Positions 1-10,707 of a DNA stretch of 57,733 bases are shown piece after piece. The stretch is from Gonium pectorale (taxonomy: Eukaryota > Chlorophyta > Chlorophyceae > Chlamydomonadales > Volvocaceae). The notes under the pieces are model-generated. The model searched no databases. It had not been told where the DNA came from and worked only from the letters and a program-made list of their open reading frames with translations. The stretch spans positions 521,682-579,414 of the forward strand of contig LSYV01000031.1 in assembly GCA_001584585.1 (NCBI GenBank). The letters run 5' to 3'. A program made the translations under genes and the position numbers. Positions within the stretch are counted from its first letter, which is position 1. Every line of letters starts with the position of its first letter.

Positions 1-34
1 GNGGGNGGGCGGGGCGGACGGAGNGAGNGNGAGN
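1..34. other. Ambiguous bases at window edge
   Basis: The first 34 bases are G-rich and contain several isolated N calls, as expected at the end of a contig or next to a poorly sequenced G-rich repeat. Nothing is annotated here. Confidence 0.9.
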
Positions 35-265
35 GGGGGGACACAGCGTGAAGTGTACCGATTTCCGGCACCCTCGGGATGGTATCCTTCGCACAGCGTA
101 CAGCCGTGGTCTGGGTGCTTGCACGCCTCGCGCTAGAGGCCGCCATGAGTCTGCAGTGGAGTCGCTCACATCCGTGGGCCCAAGCTCAAGAGGAGGAACG
201 ACCCTGGGCTGCTCGCTGTGGGGCCTGCCAAGACCCACTTTATCCCAGCAATAGCATGTTTGCTG

Positions 266-802
266 CTAGCCTGGGGGTTCTTGCAATAGCGGCAGCTGGG
301 TCGGGGGAAAGACCCACCGGCCCGCCAAGCCCTTCCCACCCACCACGCCGCTAACGACGAGCTGCTTCACGTCGGTGTCCTGATTGCGACGGATAAAGGC
401 TGACATGATGAAAGCCAGAGCGATGAAGCAGAAGGCCCGGACTGCACGAGTGGATGAGCCAGTGGGTGGGCAGGGGGTTGGGGAGTCGCAAGGACCGGGA
501 TGAGGCACACTGGTGCCCTAGGGTTCCTGGGGTGGGGGAATCCAAAAGTCTATTTCGGGGGCGAAGGCAGTTGCGCGGCGCAAGGCGGCTCACGTGGAGA
601 CCGGGGCGTGCCGACGGGACTGGGTCCATGCCCAAACGGCGGGAGTGTGCCCTGTGTGTGACGCACCTTTTACGACAACGCCGATCATGCCCAGCACCAT
701 GCCTGACAGAGCTAGCGGGTCCACCGTGTCCTCGGCTGGAGGAGGGCGCCGGTAGGGCACAACATTGTCCGGCCGTTTAGGATCACTCTTGTCCACACCC
801 AT
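266..802 (-). CDS. Asterix/WDR83OS-like ER membrane protein (PAT complex), 3' end unresolved
   Basis: Exon 1 (802-667) starts at ATG 802 and encodes a short N-terminus with SDPKRPDNVVPYRRPPP, close to the conserved DPRRP-x-K-x-x-x-Y-K-PPP start of Asterix. The first hydrophobic segment, LSGMVLGMIGVVVK, follows, with a phase-1 donor at 666. Exon 2 resumes near 460 with RAFCFIALAFIMSAFIRRNQ and then DTDVKQLVVSG, matching the second helix and the family's S-x-D-x-K-Q motif. Asterix is a small three-helix protein that forms the PAT complex with CCDC47, an ER chaperone for multipass membrane proteins (family knowledge). After the motif there are possible donors near 352-354, but I cannot find a convincing third-helix exon before the window edge. 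It may be missing, in another frame or outside the window. The family call is good; the lower coordinate is only the end of the open frame. Confidence 0.72.
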
Positions 803-1449
803 TTAGAAGCAACTAAGCTCAGGAATGTTCCGGTGTAGGTATCTACTATCGTCGGTTCAAGCCCGCTGGGTTCAAGGGCATACCAGGTAGCGAGATACAA
901 GCAATTAGCGATTAAGAGCGCTGATCAAGGTTGTATGGACACCTGGCGCGGAAAAGCCGCACGGGCTCGGAGCGCAGCGCTCGTATTGTGCCTAGCCGCA
1001 CATTGGGAGGCAGCAGTGTTTTGGGCACGCGAAATGCCTGATGAAATGCCTGGCACTATAAATGCCTCATGACGCAAGGCTCCGAGGTGAGGGCGGCACC
1101 AGCCTCCCGGTTTCGGCACTCTCGCCATGGCGCTCCTTCATACGGACAAGGCAATCCCACGTAGCGGATTGCGGTAAATTCATGCCGTCACGAGGGGCTT
1201 TACCTAGCATGCAGGTGCGGGGACACTCCGACATTCAGGCGCGACATTCGGGCGACGCTAGTGCCACACCCTTTGTTCCTGGCGTTTGGCGTGCAGCTGT
1301 GTCAGCCCACATACCAGAGCCCATACAAACGCCGGCTGCCGGGGTGAAAACCATTCTATAATGCTGTCCTCCAACCGCCGACCGTTCGACGCAATACCGA
1401 ATCAGTGCCCTTCGGGCTCTCTTGCCTGGCCACCAACTGTATGACACAG
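803..1449. other. Divergent intergenic region and unresolved 5' part of the next gene
   Basis: This stretch separates the Asterix start (minus) from the first exon I can support for the plus-strand gene at 1450. A possible upstream exon ends near 1344 (frame reading PEPIQTPAAG, then GTGAAA, phase compatible with 1450), but its start and coding nature are not convincing. No RNA gene or repeat was recognised. Confidence 0.4.
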
Positions 1450-3712
1450 GATGTTGAAGACCCCAACGGCGTGGATGGGATCTTCGGACGCGTGCTGGCG
1501 CTCACACGCAGCTGGTGGGTGTGAGGGCTAGGGAGGGCGTGGCTACTTGCGTGCCGGCTGGGTCCCCACAGCTACAGACCACAACCGTTGGGGCTCAGAC
1601 AACAGTATGTTGGATTTTGTGCCACGGCTGCCGCCGTTCTGAGCGTTGAGGACCGCTAATCGCGCATGGCAGCTCCTGGCGCCCTTGGTCAATGACGCCA
1701 CAGGAAGTGCAACGCCGCGTCTTAGAATTGTCGGTCGGCACACGGCCCCGTGTACAGATGCCAGTGCGTTGGCTTTTTCGCCGCTGCCAACCGCTGCTGC
1801 CTCCACCGCAGGAAGAGCTTTGCCTCGGCGAGCAGCATCTCGCTGAGCCGGCGCTACCACGACGCCAACGGCGGGCTCGCTGAGGACGAGGAGGGCAGGT
1901 GAGCAGGACGGGCGCGCGCCTCGCGGCCCCCTTGTCGCCGCCATCAGCGAGACTCACCGCCCGGCGCCGGTCACTGTGGGGCATGGTACGCATATGCCAG
2001 TTCGTAGTTGTTGTCGCTAGGTCGAGGTGCTGAGGCATGTCCGGCGCCTATTTGCTTCCTTGCTTTCCCTGCTTTCCCTGACATGCTTAGCTGTGCACAG
2101 AGACGGCCCGGATGGCTGCCTGGCCGGCCGCCTAGCGACCCGTCAGCTCCACGCTGCGTGGCCTGGCCCCACTGCGCAGGTGGGTCCGCCGCTCGACCAC
2201 CCGCAGCGGCGACGGGGCGAACGGCGGCGGGAGCGGCGATGGAGGCGACGAGGCCACCGAGCAATGCCAGCCAGGCGGCGACTCCAATGCCGGCGTGGGC
2301 GAGGCCGCGCACCTGGCTGGTAGGTGTACTGGTACCGTCTGTGTTCCGTTTGGTCGGGGCTGATGAGCATTCGGGCGGTGACTCAGCGGTGGACGAGGCG
2401 GCGTAAGTCAGGGGGCGTACGCCAGCTCGGTCAGTGCTGGGGCTGTGGGCATAGGCAGCACGGCCAGTGTGCCGCATCAGCGGTGTAGAGCGAGTGGCAA
2501 CTGATCAAAGCACATACACCACATTGCCAGCGCGTGGGGGATTCGCGGTGGTTGATTGACATACGCCCAGCATACGCGCCCTAACGAGGGTCAGGTTGGC
2601 AACTTGGCATACCGTAAGTCCCTAATATCACCAAATTCTCATGGCTTGCAGTCGGCCCGACTGGAGGCGAGGGCGAAGGCACAAGTGCAGCGGGACCCCA
2701 GGCACGTGCTGGCGCAAAGGCCGAGGCGAGGGCTTGGAGCCGGCCGCTGAGCGCTGCGCCCCCCACCAGGCGTCAGTCAACAGTCCCTCGGTCGCCCCCG
2801 CGCGCGGCTGAGCGGGTACCCGCCGCTTCGCACGTGCGGGCCCGGCCGCAGGAGGGCACCCGCAGCTGCCCCAACCTCGTCCTGCCCTTCCCCATCCCCG
2901 GCGCGCCAGCCGAGATGCCCGGCCTTGGCGCCAGCCCACGCGGCGCCCCGTGCACTCGGCAGCTGCCATCCGCTTCCCCCAAGCCGCTACCGCCGCCATC
3001 GCCGTCACCGACGGCTCAGCCCGGGGCGAGCGTGGGCCCAGGCTCCGGCCTTGGGCGGGGCACAGGCGACGGCCATCAGAGCGACGCGGGCCCCGGTGGC
3101 GCTGCCAGACCGCCGGCGCCCGAGTGGACGGCGGCGGCGACGGCATCGGCACGTCCTCACAGCCGACTACGGGTGGCCAGCCGGACGAGCCTTATGGCGG
3201 CCGGCGGCGCTACCAGCCCGCCGCCGCTGCACTCCCCGGTTGGCTGCGGCAGTCCTCTGTCGCCGACCGACCGACGACAGTCGCTGCGGGCAGCCCGTCC
3301 AGGCCAGGCCCTTGGCGGTGCGGCCCAGTTTGGGACGTACCGTGGTGTCAGCCAGGAGGCAGTCCGGGTCCCGGCGGCGTGCTACAGCTCTGCCAGCCGC
3401 TCTGGCCGGGAGTCCCCGGCCGAGCTGGAGGGACAGTCCCGCTCCGGAGACCGCGAGTCGCCGGTCCTCCCGGAGAGGAAGCTGCTGCACGCTCAGGCGA
3501 CGAGCGCATGGGCCCGACGGAGCGCGGACCTGCCGCGCCCGCGTACGGCCCTGCGGCCGGCAGGCAGCGACTCGACGGCGCCGCAGGGCCGTGGCACGGC
3601 GAGCTTTGACGCGGGCTACCGACCGCTGCCGCCGGCGCCTGCTTCGCCGCCTGGTCGCTTTGAGACCGGTAGCGGCAGGGTTGTCGCAAGCGCCGGAGCC
3701 ATTAGCCCGTGA
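1450..3712 (+). CDS. Unrecognised Ser/Pro-rich, largely disordered protein (5' incomplete)
   Basis: Four exons join with matching phases: 1450-1514, 1812-1898, 2180-2319 and 2652-3712 (TGA). Each is bounded by CAG acceptors and GTGGGT, GTGAGC or GTAGGT donors. The first two give an ordered-looking stretch (DPNGVDGIFGRVLALTRSW, then KSFASASSISLSRRYHDANG). The third is Gly/Asp-rich and the last is about 350 residues rich in Pro, Ser, Arg and Ala with many SP/TP and RxxS sites (for example TDRRQSLR, SGRESP, GDRESP), suggesting a phosphorylated regulatory tail. No catalytic or membrane domain is visible. The true start lies upstream of 1450 and was not found, so this may be the C-terminus of a larger protein. 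Overlapping long frames on both strands of 2.8-3.8 kb are treated as GC-driven shadows. Confidence 0.55.
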
Positions 3713-5732
3713 GCCGCGACCTGCTGGCAGGATTGGGCTCCTGGCTGACTGAGGTCTTGTCGGTGTGAGGAGCAATGTGCGCTCCTTGGTTCGTCACTCC
3801 CATCCTTGCAAGACACCCGGCGGACGAAACGAGTGCCACCTCGCATTGGCGTGTGTAGCTACAGGTAAGGGATCATGATTAGGTGGTTAGTCCGTATCGG
3901 TGAGTTGGTTTTATACACTGGAGGTATGAGCGCCTGCGTCGGCACTAAAACGGCTGGGCGTGTTACATAAGCCGCATCCATATCGTACTCTTCCCTCCGG
4001 TACGACACCCACATCCCGTTGAAGGCAGGCGCTTGACGACGGCTGTAGTGGTTGTGATGTGTACCAGATCGGCTTTTTTTCAGATGCCGCCAATGCGTAT
4101 CACGGCCCTTCCCCTGCCTGGAACATGGCGAGCTGCCCCGATGGTTATGCTTGAGAAGTGACCCTGTATCCTACGTATACCGGTATGCTGATGTTGTCTT
4201 CGTGCTGCGAAGGTGCTCAGCGCCCTAGCACGTCCTAGCCGTGCGGATACTTGTGTCCCACTTAAAAGATGCAGTGCCATGAAATGGAACGACGCATACG
4301 ACGAGCGTAAGCGCGAACGTGATGGTGTCCCAGCTCCAGAGGGATTCGAAGGAGTGATGTCCCTGCATGTTAGTTCGGCGGCGACCACCACCGTAGCCCC
4401 CGATGCAGCCCTGGATTCTCTCTGGGGTGACCCTATGCAATGCCGTGCTGGGATGCGCCTAGTGGCCTACGTGCATCGCATGCGGGCTGGTGCATGTCTC
4501 CCGGCCCCCATGGATGTGCGTCGTGGCTTCTATATAGGCGGTGTCGCCATCATGTTGCACGGGACTATGTAAGGCAGATGGTAACCGCCGCATGGCCAGC
4601 ACGTCTTTTCATGCAGATGTTCGTTTAGATGGAGACGTTAGTTTGCAGCGTATAAAGTGTACGGTATTAGTGTGGCCTACCCCACGCAATACACTCAACG
4701 TAGGTGTCGCGTACGCCGCCTGTACAACATAAGCACCAATGGGCCTGTTATGTTAAGGCTGTCATTGACGGTTAACCGTACATGAGTACGGCCAGTCTAA
4801 ACAGGCGCTGCGATCATGGCAGCGTGCCATTTCTTAGGATTTTGAAATATGAGTTGGCTGTGATTTTATGCACGGCCAGGCCATCGGGGCCCACCGCGCA
4901 GGCGATAGCGCCGCGCGCATATATATCTGTATACCGCGTCACTGGAGCGTGATCAAAGGGCGTCTATGAGCACCTACTTAGCCACAACGCCGCCATCCTC
5001 ATGAACTGTAAATATGCATCGGACTCAGTACATCAGCCGGCGGCTCGCCGGCCTCGGTCTCAACCGTGTTGGGACACACGCAACACCACGCGCTTTGCTT
5101 GGCAGCGGTCGCAGACGTATGGCAGCACCTACAGCTACACCCTACACGTACACACACAGCAGGCAGCGCGAGTGTGGGGATCACCCTCGGCGATCCACGG
5201 TACTCGGCACGCTTGCTTGTTTGCTTGCTCACGCGGACAAACTCAGCGCACGGCAGTACGGAGCGTGCTGGTGGACACGCGCACAGTCACGCGGCGTACT
5301 TCTCGTTGGCCGCTCCTGAGCAGGTATGTACGGCGGATGCTCGGCATGACGAGCGTCTTGCAACTCAGCGCAGCTTTATGCACATTTGTACAGTTCCAAA
5401 AGATGATAGTGAGAGATCATGCAAACATGGTCTTCAGCGCCACCCCTACATTTGTTTCGCGCCGGCAGCAAAAGTGTCAGGCTGCGCTGGCGTTTTGAGT
5501 CCAGAGCGTGCATGCACAAAGGGCACAGTCCTACCTGTGCAGCTTTCGTCACAAAGTTATACACCAGTGCAGCAAGCCTATTGGCAATCTTGGCACTCAG
5601 ACCTACACACAAAGTCCATCACATTATTATGACATCGGCCTTGACTGCTTTGCACCATCAACGCACGGTTCGGCGCGAAACGGCAGGCGCCGCACCCACC
5701 AGGCCTGGGAAACGCAACGCGCGCGCCCCACA
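3713..5732. other. Convergent intergenic region, no gene seen
   Basis: This lies between the end of the plus-strand gene at 3712 and the end of the minus-strand bZIP gene at 5733. Composition drops towards AT compared with the exons. The frames present (for example 4213-4572 +) have no recognisable protein segment or supported splice structure. It probably holds both 3' UTRs and spacer. Confidence 0.5.
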
Positions 5733-8421
5733 TCACGGCCTCCACACCTCGGTCGTAACCGGCGGTCGGACTGAAGTCGTGACCTGTCGGACAGCGAAGG
5801 GCTGGGCCTGCCCCTGCAAGCCCTGAAGCAACGCAGGCTGGAGGCACTGCGCCTCGCTGCCCAGCCTGCCGCCGGGCTCTACCGGATAGCCGTCGCCTGC
5901 GCCGCACACGGCGCCCACACTGCAGGAGAGGGCTCCGTACACCATCGAGCCAGCCACCGGCTCGACCCCCACATGCCCAAGCGCAGGCGCGGCGTTTATG
6001 GCGACAACCGGGCTCGCGCCCAGGCTGGACTGACCCGCGGGTCCGTGCACCAGCGAAGCGCCAAGCCCCAAGCCGATGGCCTCAACCCCGCTGCCCGGCA
6101 TGCCCACAAAGCGCATACTCGCTGGTGCCCTGCCGTAGAGCTCCGCGGCGGCCAGGGCCTCCGCCTCCGCGCGAGCCCGCGTGACATCCATGGGGCCCGG
6201 GAGGCTCAAGCTCTGCCGGCCCGCTGCATGGTAGGTGGCAAGGTCATGTCGTAGGCCTGCACCACCACTTGCGGCCAGCGTATGAGATGCTGGCTGGCTG
6301 AGCTCAGGCATGTCGGCACGGGCAGCAATGCTTGACCCCGGGGCGCCTGAGCCCCCGGCACCGGAAAAGAGGAACGACGAAACATCCATCATGGCGGCGT
6401 CGGCGCTCTGTGTGGGCCGGTGGTGTGGGCGCATCGACGGCGGCGGTGCGGCAGCAGCAACCGCGCCCACAGCCGCAGAGTGCTGTAGGGTCGGCGCGTC
6501 ATGCCCCGTCTTGGACGCTGCACGCATCGGCACCTCGGGCCTTGCCACCACCACTGCCTCCGGCAAGCAACTGCCGGTCGCGGCCGCAACACGCTGCCCC
6601 TGCATCGGCTCATGCTGAGCTGCCGGCTGCTGCTGCTGCCGCCGCGCCCCCGCCTGCGCTGCACCCGGCTCCATGCCGGCCTTGTTCAGCGCCTCCTGAT
6701 CCTCCTTTGAAAGCGCCTCCGTCAGCAGCTCAGCCCAGCCCCGCACCGGGGGAGCAGAGGCCTCTGCCGCCGCCAGGTCCACAAACGGCGGCGCGTCGTC
6801 CTGCTGCGCCTCCAGCCGCAGGGCCTGCAACTGCCGCATCAGCAACCGCCCGTGCTGCCGAGCGGCCGCAAGGTGGGCTGTGAGCTGTGTGACCTCTCGC
6901 TGCGTCTCTAGGAGGTAGGCTTCGAGCGCCCCACTGTCGCGCCGCAGCCGCTCCTCCTGCCGCAGGAGGACCTCACGTGCCGCCGCACTATCATCCAGCA
7001 TCTGGGTCAGCTGCACGGTGTACTGCTGTTTGCGCTCCTTGGACTTGGCCGCGCTCTGAGGGCAAAAGAGGCGGGCGGGGCGAGCACGGTCATCGTAGTG
7101 AGGTGACGCACTCGGCCCAAGCCGCAGGGCCGAAGTCCGTATGAAGTAACCAAGGGCGCCTAGCACCCTAGGCGACGCTAAGGGCACCACAAGATGCACG
7201 CATGTTGGGAAACGGGTGAAGACCCCAAAGCCGTGGCCCGCAGGATCGCCACCAGGTAGGGCAGCCTGCGGTTGCGTTGCAGCACGCCGCGCCGCAACCG
7301 ACGCAAAGCAACGCGCGCATTGAGGCACGTGCATCCCTCACCATGCGGTTGGCGAGGATGCGGCGGACTCGCTTGGGGTCGAGAAGCAGCAGTTCCCGGC
7401 TCGTCTTCCCATTGCTGCCGCGCTGCTTATCCTTGGCCGAGGACTCGCGCTTGCTGCGGCCGCCGCCCTCACCGCCCTCTCCGGCGTCGCCAACTCCGCT
7501 GGTTGCGCGGCTGCTCCGGCTGCGCGACCGCGACCCGGCTGCTGCGCCTGCCGTGCCTTGCCCGGACTCTGGCCTTTGGGACGGCAGAGCTGCCTCCTGC
7601 GACACCTCCCCGCCAGGGAACCCAAAGCCGGCGCTGGTGTGTTTGCTCAGGCTTCCAGAGCTGGCCAGGCCCAGGCCAAACTGACCCATCGCGTTGGATG
7701 CGTGCAGTTCGGCATGGCCCGCTGACAGGTGGCGGTGATGTTGGGGCATGCCAGTGGGCGGCAGGGGCGGCAGCGCGGCGGCCGACAGGTTGTGCGCCGA
7801 CGCCGATGAGGGTGCCAGCAGCTGCGGCGCCCCCGCATGCGGATCGCTAAAGCTCTGCGAGCTTGAGGCCAGCGGCGGGTGCATGAACGGCGACGGATGC
7901 AGCGTGGGGCGGCTGGATGCCGTCGCGGAACCCGCCGCTTGGTGCAGAGCCGGAGGAGCTGCGAGAAATCCATCGCTGGGTTGCCGCCATGAGGTTTGCA
8001 ACGGCCCCTGCAGCTGGCCGGAGGTGCCGCCTGCTGCTGAGCCACCCGCCAGGACGTTGCTGCTGTGCGGTAAGACCGCTTCCACCCAGCCCGTTTGCGT
8101 CGGTGGGAGCGGCCCTTGCGCCAGCGGGAGCCCAGCCACCCGCTCCCCCGCTCTCACACGCCGGCCAGTCCTGCGCCGGTCCACGTGCTGGAGCTTGGCC
8201 ATGTCCTCGTCGGCCTCGCCGTGGCCCAACGTGCTCAACCCCGTTGTTCCGGCGTTGTCGGTGTCCATGCTGTCCGTGCTGCAGCCCGGGCCGTGTGAGG
8301 ACGAGCTGACACCCCCCTGACCGTCACCCCAGCCTTGGAAGCTGCCTAAAAAGGCAAAATTGTCGCTCCGCGTCCTGCGACATAGGACACGCAGAGTGGC
8401 CTCATAGCCCTGCCCGGCCAC
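5733..8421 (-). CDS. bZIP transcription factor, plant group-I (VIP1-like)
   Basis: Two exons: 8421-7342 (360 codons) and 7055-5733. The intron lies inside the basic region, so exon 1 ends DPKRVRRILANRM and exon 2 begins SAAKSKERKQQY, both in phase 0. Joined, they give N-R-M-S-A-A-K-S-K-E-R-K, the basic-region signature of plant group-I bZIPs, which carry Lys where most bZIPs have Arg. A heptad coiled coil follows (LTQMLDDSAAAREVLL to about LLMRQLQALRLEAQ), so the protein should dimerise and bind DNA in the nucleus. The rest (about 340 residues before, 340 after) is low-complexity Gln/Ala/Ser/Gly/Pro sequence. The usual Gln after Asn-Arg is Met here. The start at 8421 is the first Met of the open frame; a CAG acceptor just downstream (tgtcgcag) means a 5' exon may precede it. 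The gene is divergent from 8883. Confidence 0.85.
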
Positions 8422-8882
8422 AGTGTGACACCGCTTAGCAGCCTTCAGGAGCAGCCATCGCGCTCACTTGCGATGCATCGTCGCCCAGCCTGGCCCAGCT
8501 GCTGCGCCCTGCTATGCTGACTCCAGCTCTGTTGCTGGACTAGGCGACAAGACCCTGTTCCTTCATGCGTATTGCAAGATTTATCCTCAGCCGCTTCGGG
8601 TCAAGGCACAAGAGACCAGTTTAAGCGGGATCCTTGGCCTTCTGTTCTCAGCGCAAACTTAAAGCGGATGCTTGTATCCTTATTGCCATACGTCTTGATG
8701 GGTAAGAGTGCGCCTTACAAAAGTGCCGTATCCGTCCGGATTTCACCTGCAAGCCCTGTCTCCCCTGCCTCCTTCCCATTCAAACGTTAATTCGCATCTC
8801 TGCTTGCTTCCACAATTTTTCCACCAGCAGCGGACATACACCACAAATCCCCTTTCTCGCCGCCGAACCACCCAAACCAACT
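8422..8882. promoter_or_regulatory. Divergent intergenic region, bZIP gene / 8883 gene
   Basis: About 460 bp separate two start codons on opposite strands, so both promoters and 5' UTRs must lie here. No individual element was identified. Confidence 0.45.
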
Positions 8883-9239
8883 ATGCTTGCAACTAAGCTG
8901 ACCGCAGCCCCACGCATTCGCGCGTCGACGCGGTGCTGCGTGCCAACCGCGCACCGGCCAGCGAGGGTCAGCCTGCGGTGCCGTGCGGAGCAGGCGCCAT
9001 CCGACGCTCCTGCACCCACTCCCAAGCCGGCAGCTGAAGCGTCAGCCGCCCCCGCGGACGCGGTCGAAATCAAGAAGGTGGAGGCCAAGGCGCCTCTTCT
9101 GCAGAAGGGCCAGGGCACGGCAATCGTAACCGGCGCCATCTCGGCCATCCTTGGGTTTGGGTACCTGGCGCTGGTGTGGCTGCTGGACTCGCGCGGAGGG
9201 CAACTGCAGCCCCCTCCCCCGGAGGCGTTCATTCCATGA
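8883..9239 (+). CDS. Small probable chloroplast single-helix membrane protein
   Basis: An intronless 118-residue frame starts at ATG 8883. Residues 1 to about 35 are rich in Arg, Ala, Thr and Ser and poor in acidic residues, with VSLRCRAEQ resembling a stromal processing site, so plastid targeting is likely. A Pro/Ala linker and acidic/Lys segment follow, then one hydrophobic helix, GTAIVTGAISAILGFGYLAL, and a short conserved-looking end (WLLDSRGG, PPPPEAFIP). From memory, land-plant and algal plastid proteins of similar size share the GQGTAIVTGAI-LLDSRG-PPPPEAF pattern, but I cannot assign a name. Function is unknown; a thylakoid or envelope location is inferred. It converges on DPH4 with only 181 bp between the coding ends. 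Confidence 0.8.
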   Translation: MLATKLTAAPRIRASTRCCVPTAHRPARVSLRCRAEQAPSDAPAPTPKPAAEASAAPADAVEIKKVEAKAPLLQKGQGTAIVTGAISAILGFGYLALVWLLDSRGGQLQPPPPEAFIP

Positions 9240-9420
9240 GGCATGTGACGTCGTGGGCAGTGGGGCAGCTGCCCTGTCGAATGACAACAACAGCTTGCAG
9301 TGCGGACTGTGTATCAGATAGCGAGGCGTGTCAGGTTTGGCACTCACCCAGAGGCTAAGTCGTGCAGTCATGGACGTGAGACTTGTGTTTGCGGTGGCCT
9401 GGAATGTCGTAAGGAAATTC

Positions 9421-10322
9421 TTACTGGGCTCCCGTCCTCACTAGGACGTGATTGGAGCAACTCCTGCCACGACAGTTCGAAACGACACATGTTAGCATGG
9501 TAGCGTGGAGGGCGTTGGCATATGTTATTAGGTAAATCTGTGTCCTCGTCTATGTCTACGCTGTTCTGAATCTTGTGAAGGAGTGTGGAGGGTGGCGTCA
9601 GAAACCCCTCATTTGAACCCACCTACCTGCATGGTACGACGACGGTGGCGTGGTCTGCGGTGTCGTTCTGGGGAAGAACGTACTGCTCCCCACATCGACA
9701 CGGATACGTGTAAACCTGGTCCCCTGCGCAAGGTGAATAACGTGACAGGGCAAAAGTGTCCGGCAGGGTAGGGTGGAGTTTCGCCACGACCTCCTGGTTC
9801 TCGCTACTTGCGCAACGCACATAGCACCCACCTTCGACGCAATCCTCATCCATGTCAGAAAGGCTTAATTCATCCTGGTAGGTCATAGGCGTCCGCATCT
9901 CCTTAAGGCTCAATTCACTGTCGTAAGCAGAGCGGCGACCAGCGTCGCGCAAGACCTGCAACCCGCAGCGGGGCCGTGCCGTATAGACAAAGGACACCGC
10001 TGTTTGAACTGGGAACCTTAAACCCATACCAACCCATACCTACATCACGAAACCCATTCCATACCCCGACATCAGCGTCCCTTACGCCCGTGCCCGTGCC
10101 GCACACCGAGGCCAGTCGACTCACCTCCCATGCAAGCTGCACCAAGTGGAAAGTGTACCTGCAGGCTGCGCCGTCGCCGCCGCCTTCGCTCGCGCCATGC
10201 TTGTCAGGGTGGTGTTGCAGCACAGCTGCATGATACGCCTGCTTTATTTCATCTAAAGAAGCGTTACGGCTGACGCCTAACACTTGGTAGTGCGTCTCAA
10301 GGCCAGGTTCTCGGCACGACAT
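9421..10322 (-). CDS. DPH4: DPH4 / DNAJC24-type J-protein of diphthamide biosynthesis
   Basis: Four exons with matching phases (10322-10125, 9955-9832, 9723-9627, 9463-9421) give 153 residues, close to the roughly 150 of DNAJC24. The J domain opens THYQVLGVSRNASLDEIKQA, has the HPD motif in LQHHPDKHG, and is completed across intron 1 (QLAWE/VLRDAGRRSAYDSEL). The linker carries MTYQDEL. The CSL zinc finger spans exons 2-4 with YPCRCGEQYVL and PC/RSCSNHVLVR, giving the two CxC/CxxC cysteine pairs. DPH4 helps maintain the Dph1-Dph2 iron-sulfur enzyme that starts diphthamide synthesis on elongation factor 2 (family knowledge). I chose ATG 10322 because it gives family length; another in-frame Met lies upstream at 10406. 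The last exon is only 43 nt and would be missed by frame-only annotation. Confidence 0.9.
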
Positions 10323-10707
10323 CCTTCGTCCCGTAAGCGTATTCCACAGGGCTTGATACGCACGTGGGGTGACTGACGTGCGAGTGTGGATGACGCAGGT
10401 ATGCATAAACTAGGCCCGGGCTGTGCGCACGTCTGATGTAAAATATGGTTAGAAGACGAATACGGCGGTAGCAATCTGCATTGTTTTGCTCACATTGCAA
10501 TGTAATGTGGCCGTTGCATTACAGGCGTGTGCACAAACTAACTTACTTGGCGTAAACCCCAACCCACCATGTCAGTCAGTCGCTTTCGTATGGAAGTTCA
10601 CGTATTGAAGCTTCGCCTCTAGGACCGCGTCCTCCCCAGTGTGCTCTAGCACCTTTCTGGGTTGCATGCAAAGGAGCGCACCACGCACTGAATTCTCGCG
10701 ACTAATA
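10323..10707. promoter_or_regulatory. Divergent intergenic region, DPH4 / RING gene
   Basis: This 385-bp stretch lies between two start codons pointing away from each other and presumably contains both promoters. Nothing specific was recognised. Confidence 0.4.

Noticed and set aside
843..900. tRNA-like T-arm sequence (ggttcaagcccgctgg)
   Set aside because: No matching acceptor stem, anticodon arm or D arm could be paired around it.
2092..2179. Alternative exon with acceptor at 2091 in the 1450-3712 gene (frame DGPDGCLAGRLATRQLHAAW)
   Set aside because: It starts in a compatible phase, but its frame does not continue into the convincing Gly/Asp-rich exon 2180-2319 without an impossible short intron.
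2628..3846. Overlapping plus- and minus-strand frames of 113-275 codons at 2.6-3.8 kb
   Set aside because: Only the frame ending at 3712 connects through good splice sites to upstream coding-like exons.
8063..8157. Possible 95-nt intron in the first bZIP exon (GTGAGA...CACAG)
   Set aside because: Removing it would shift the frame away from the bZIP basic region; the frame is open through it.
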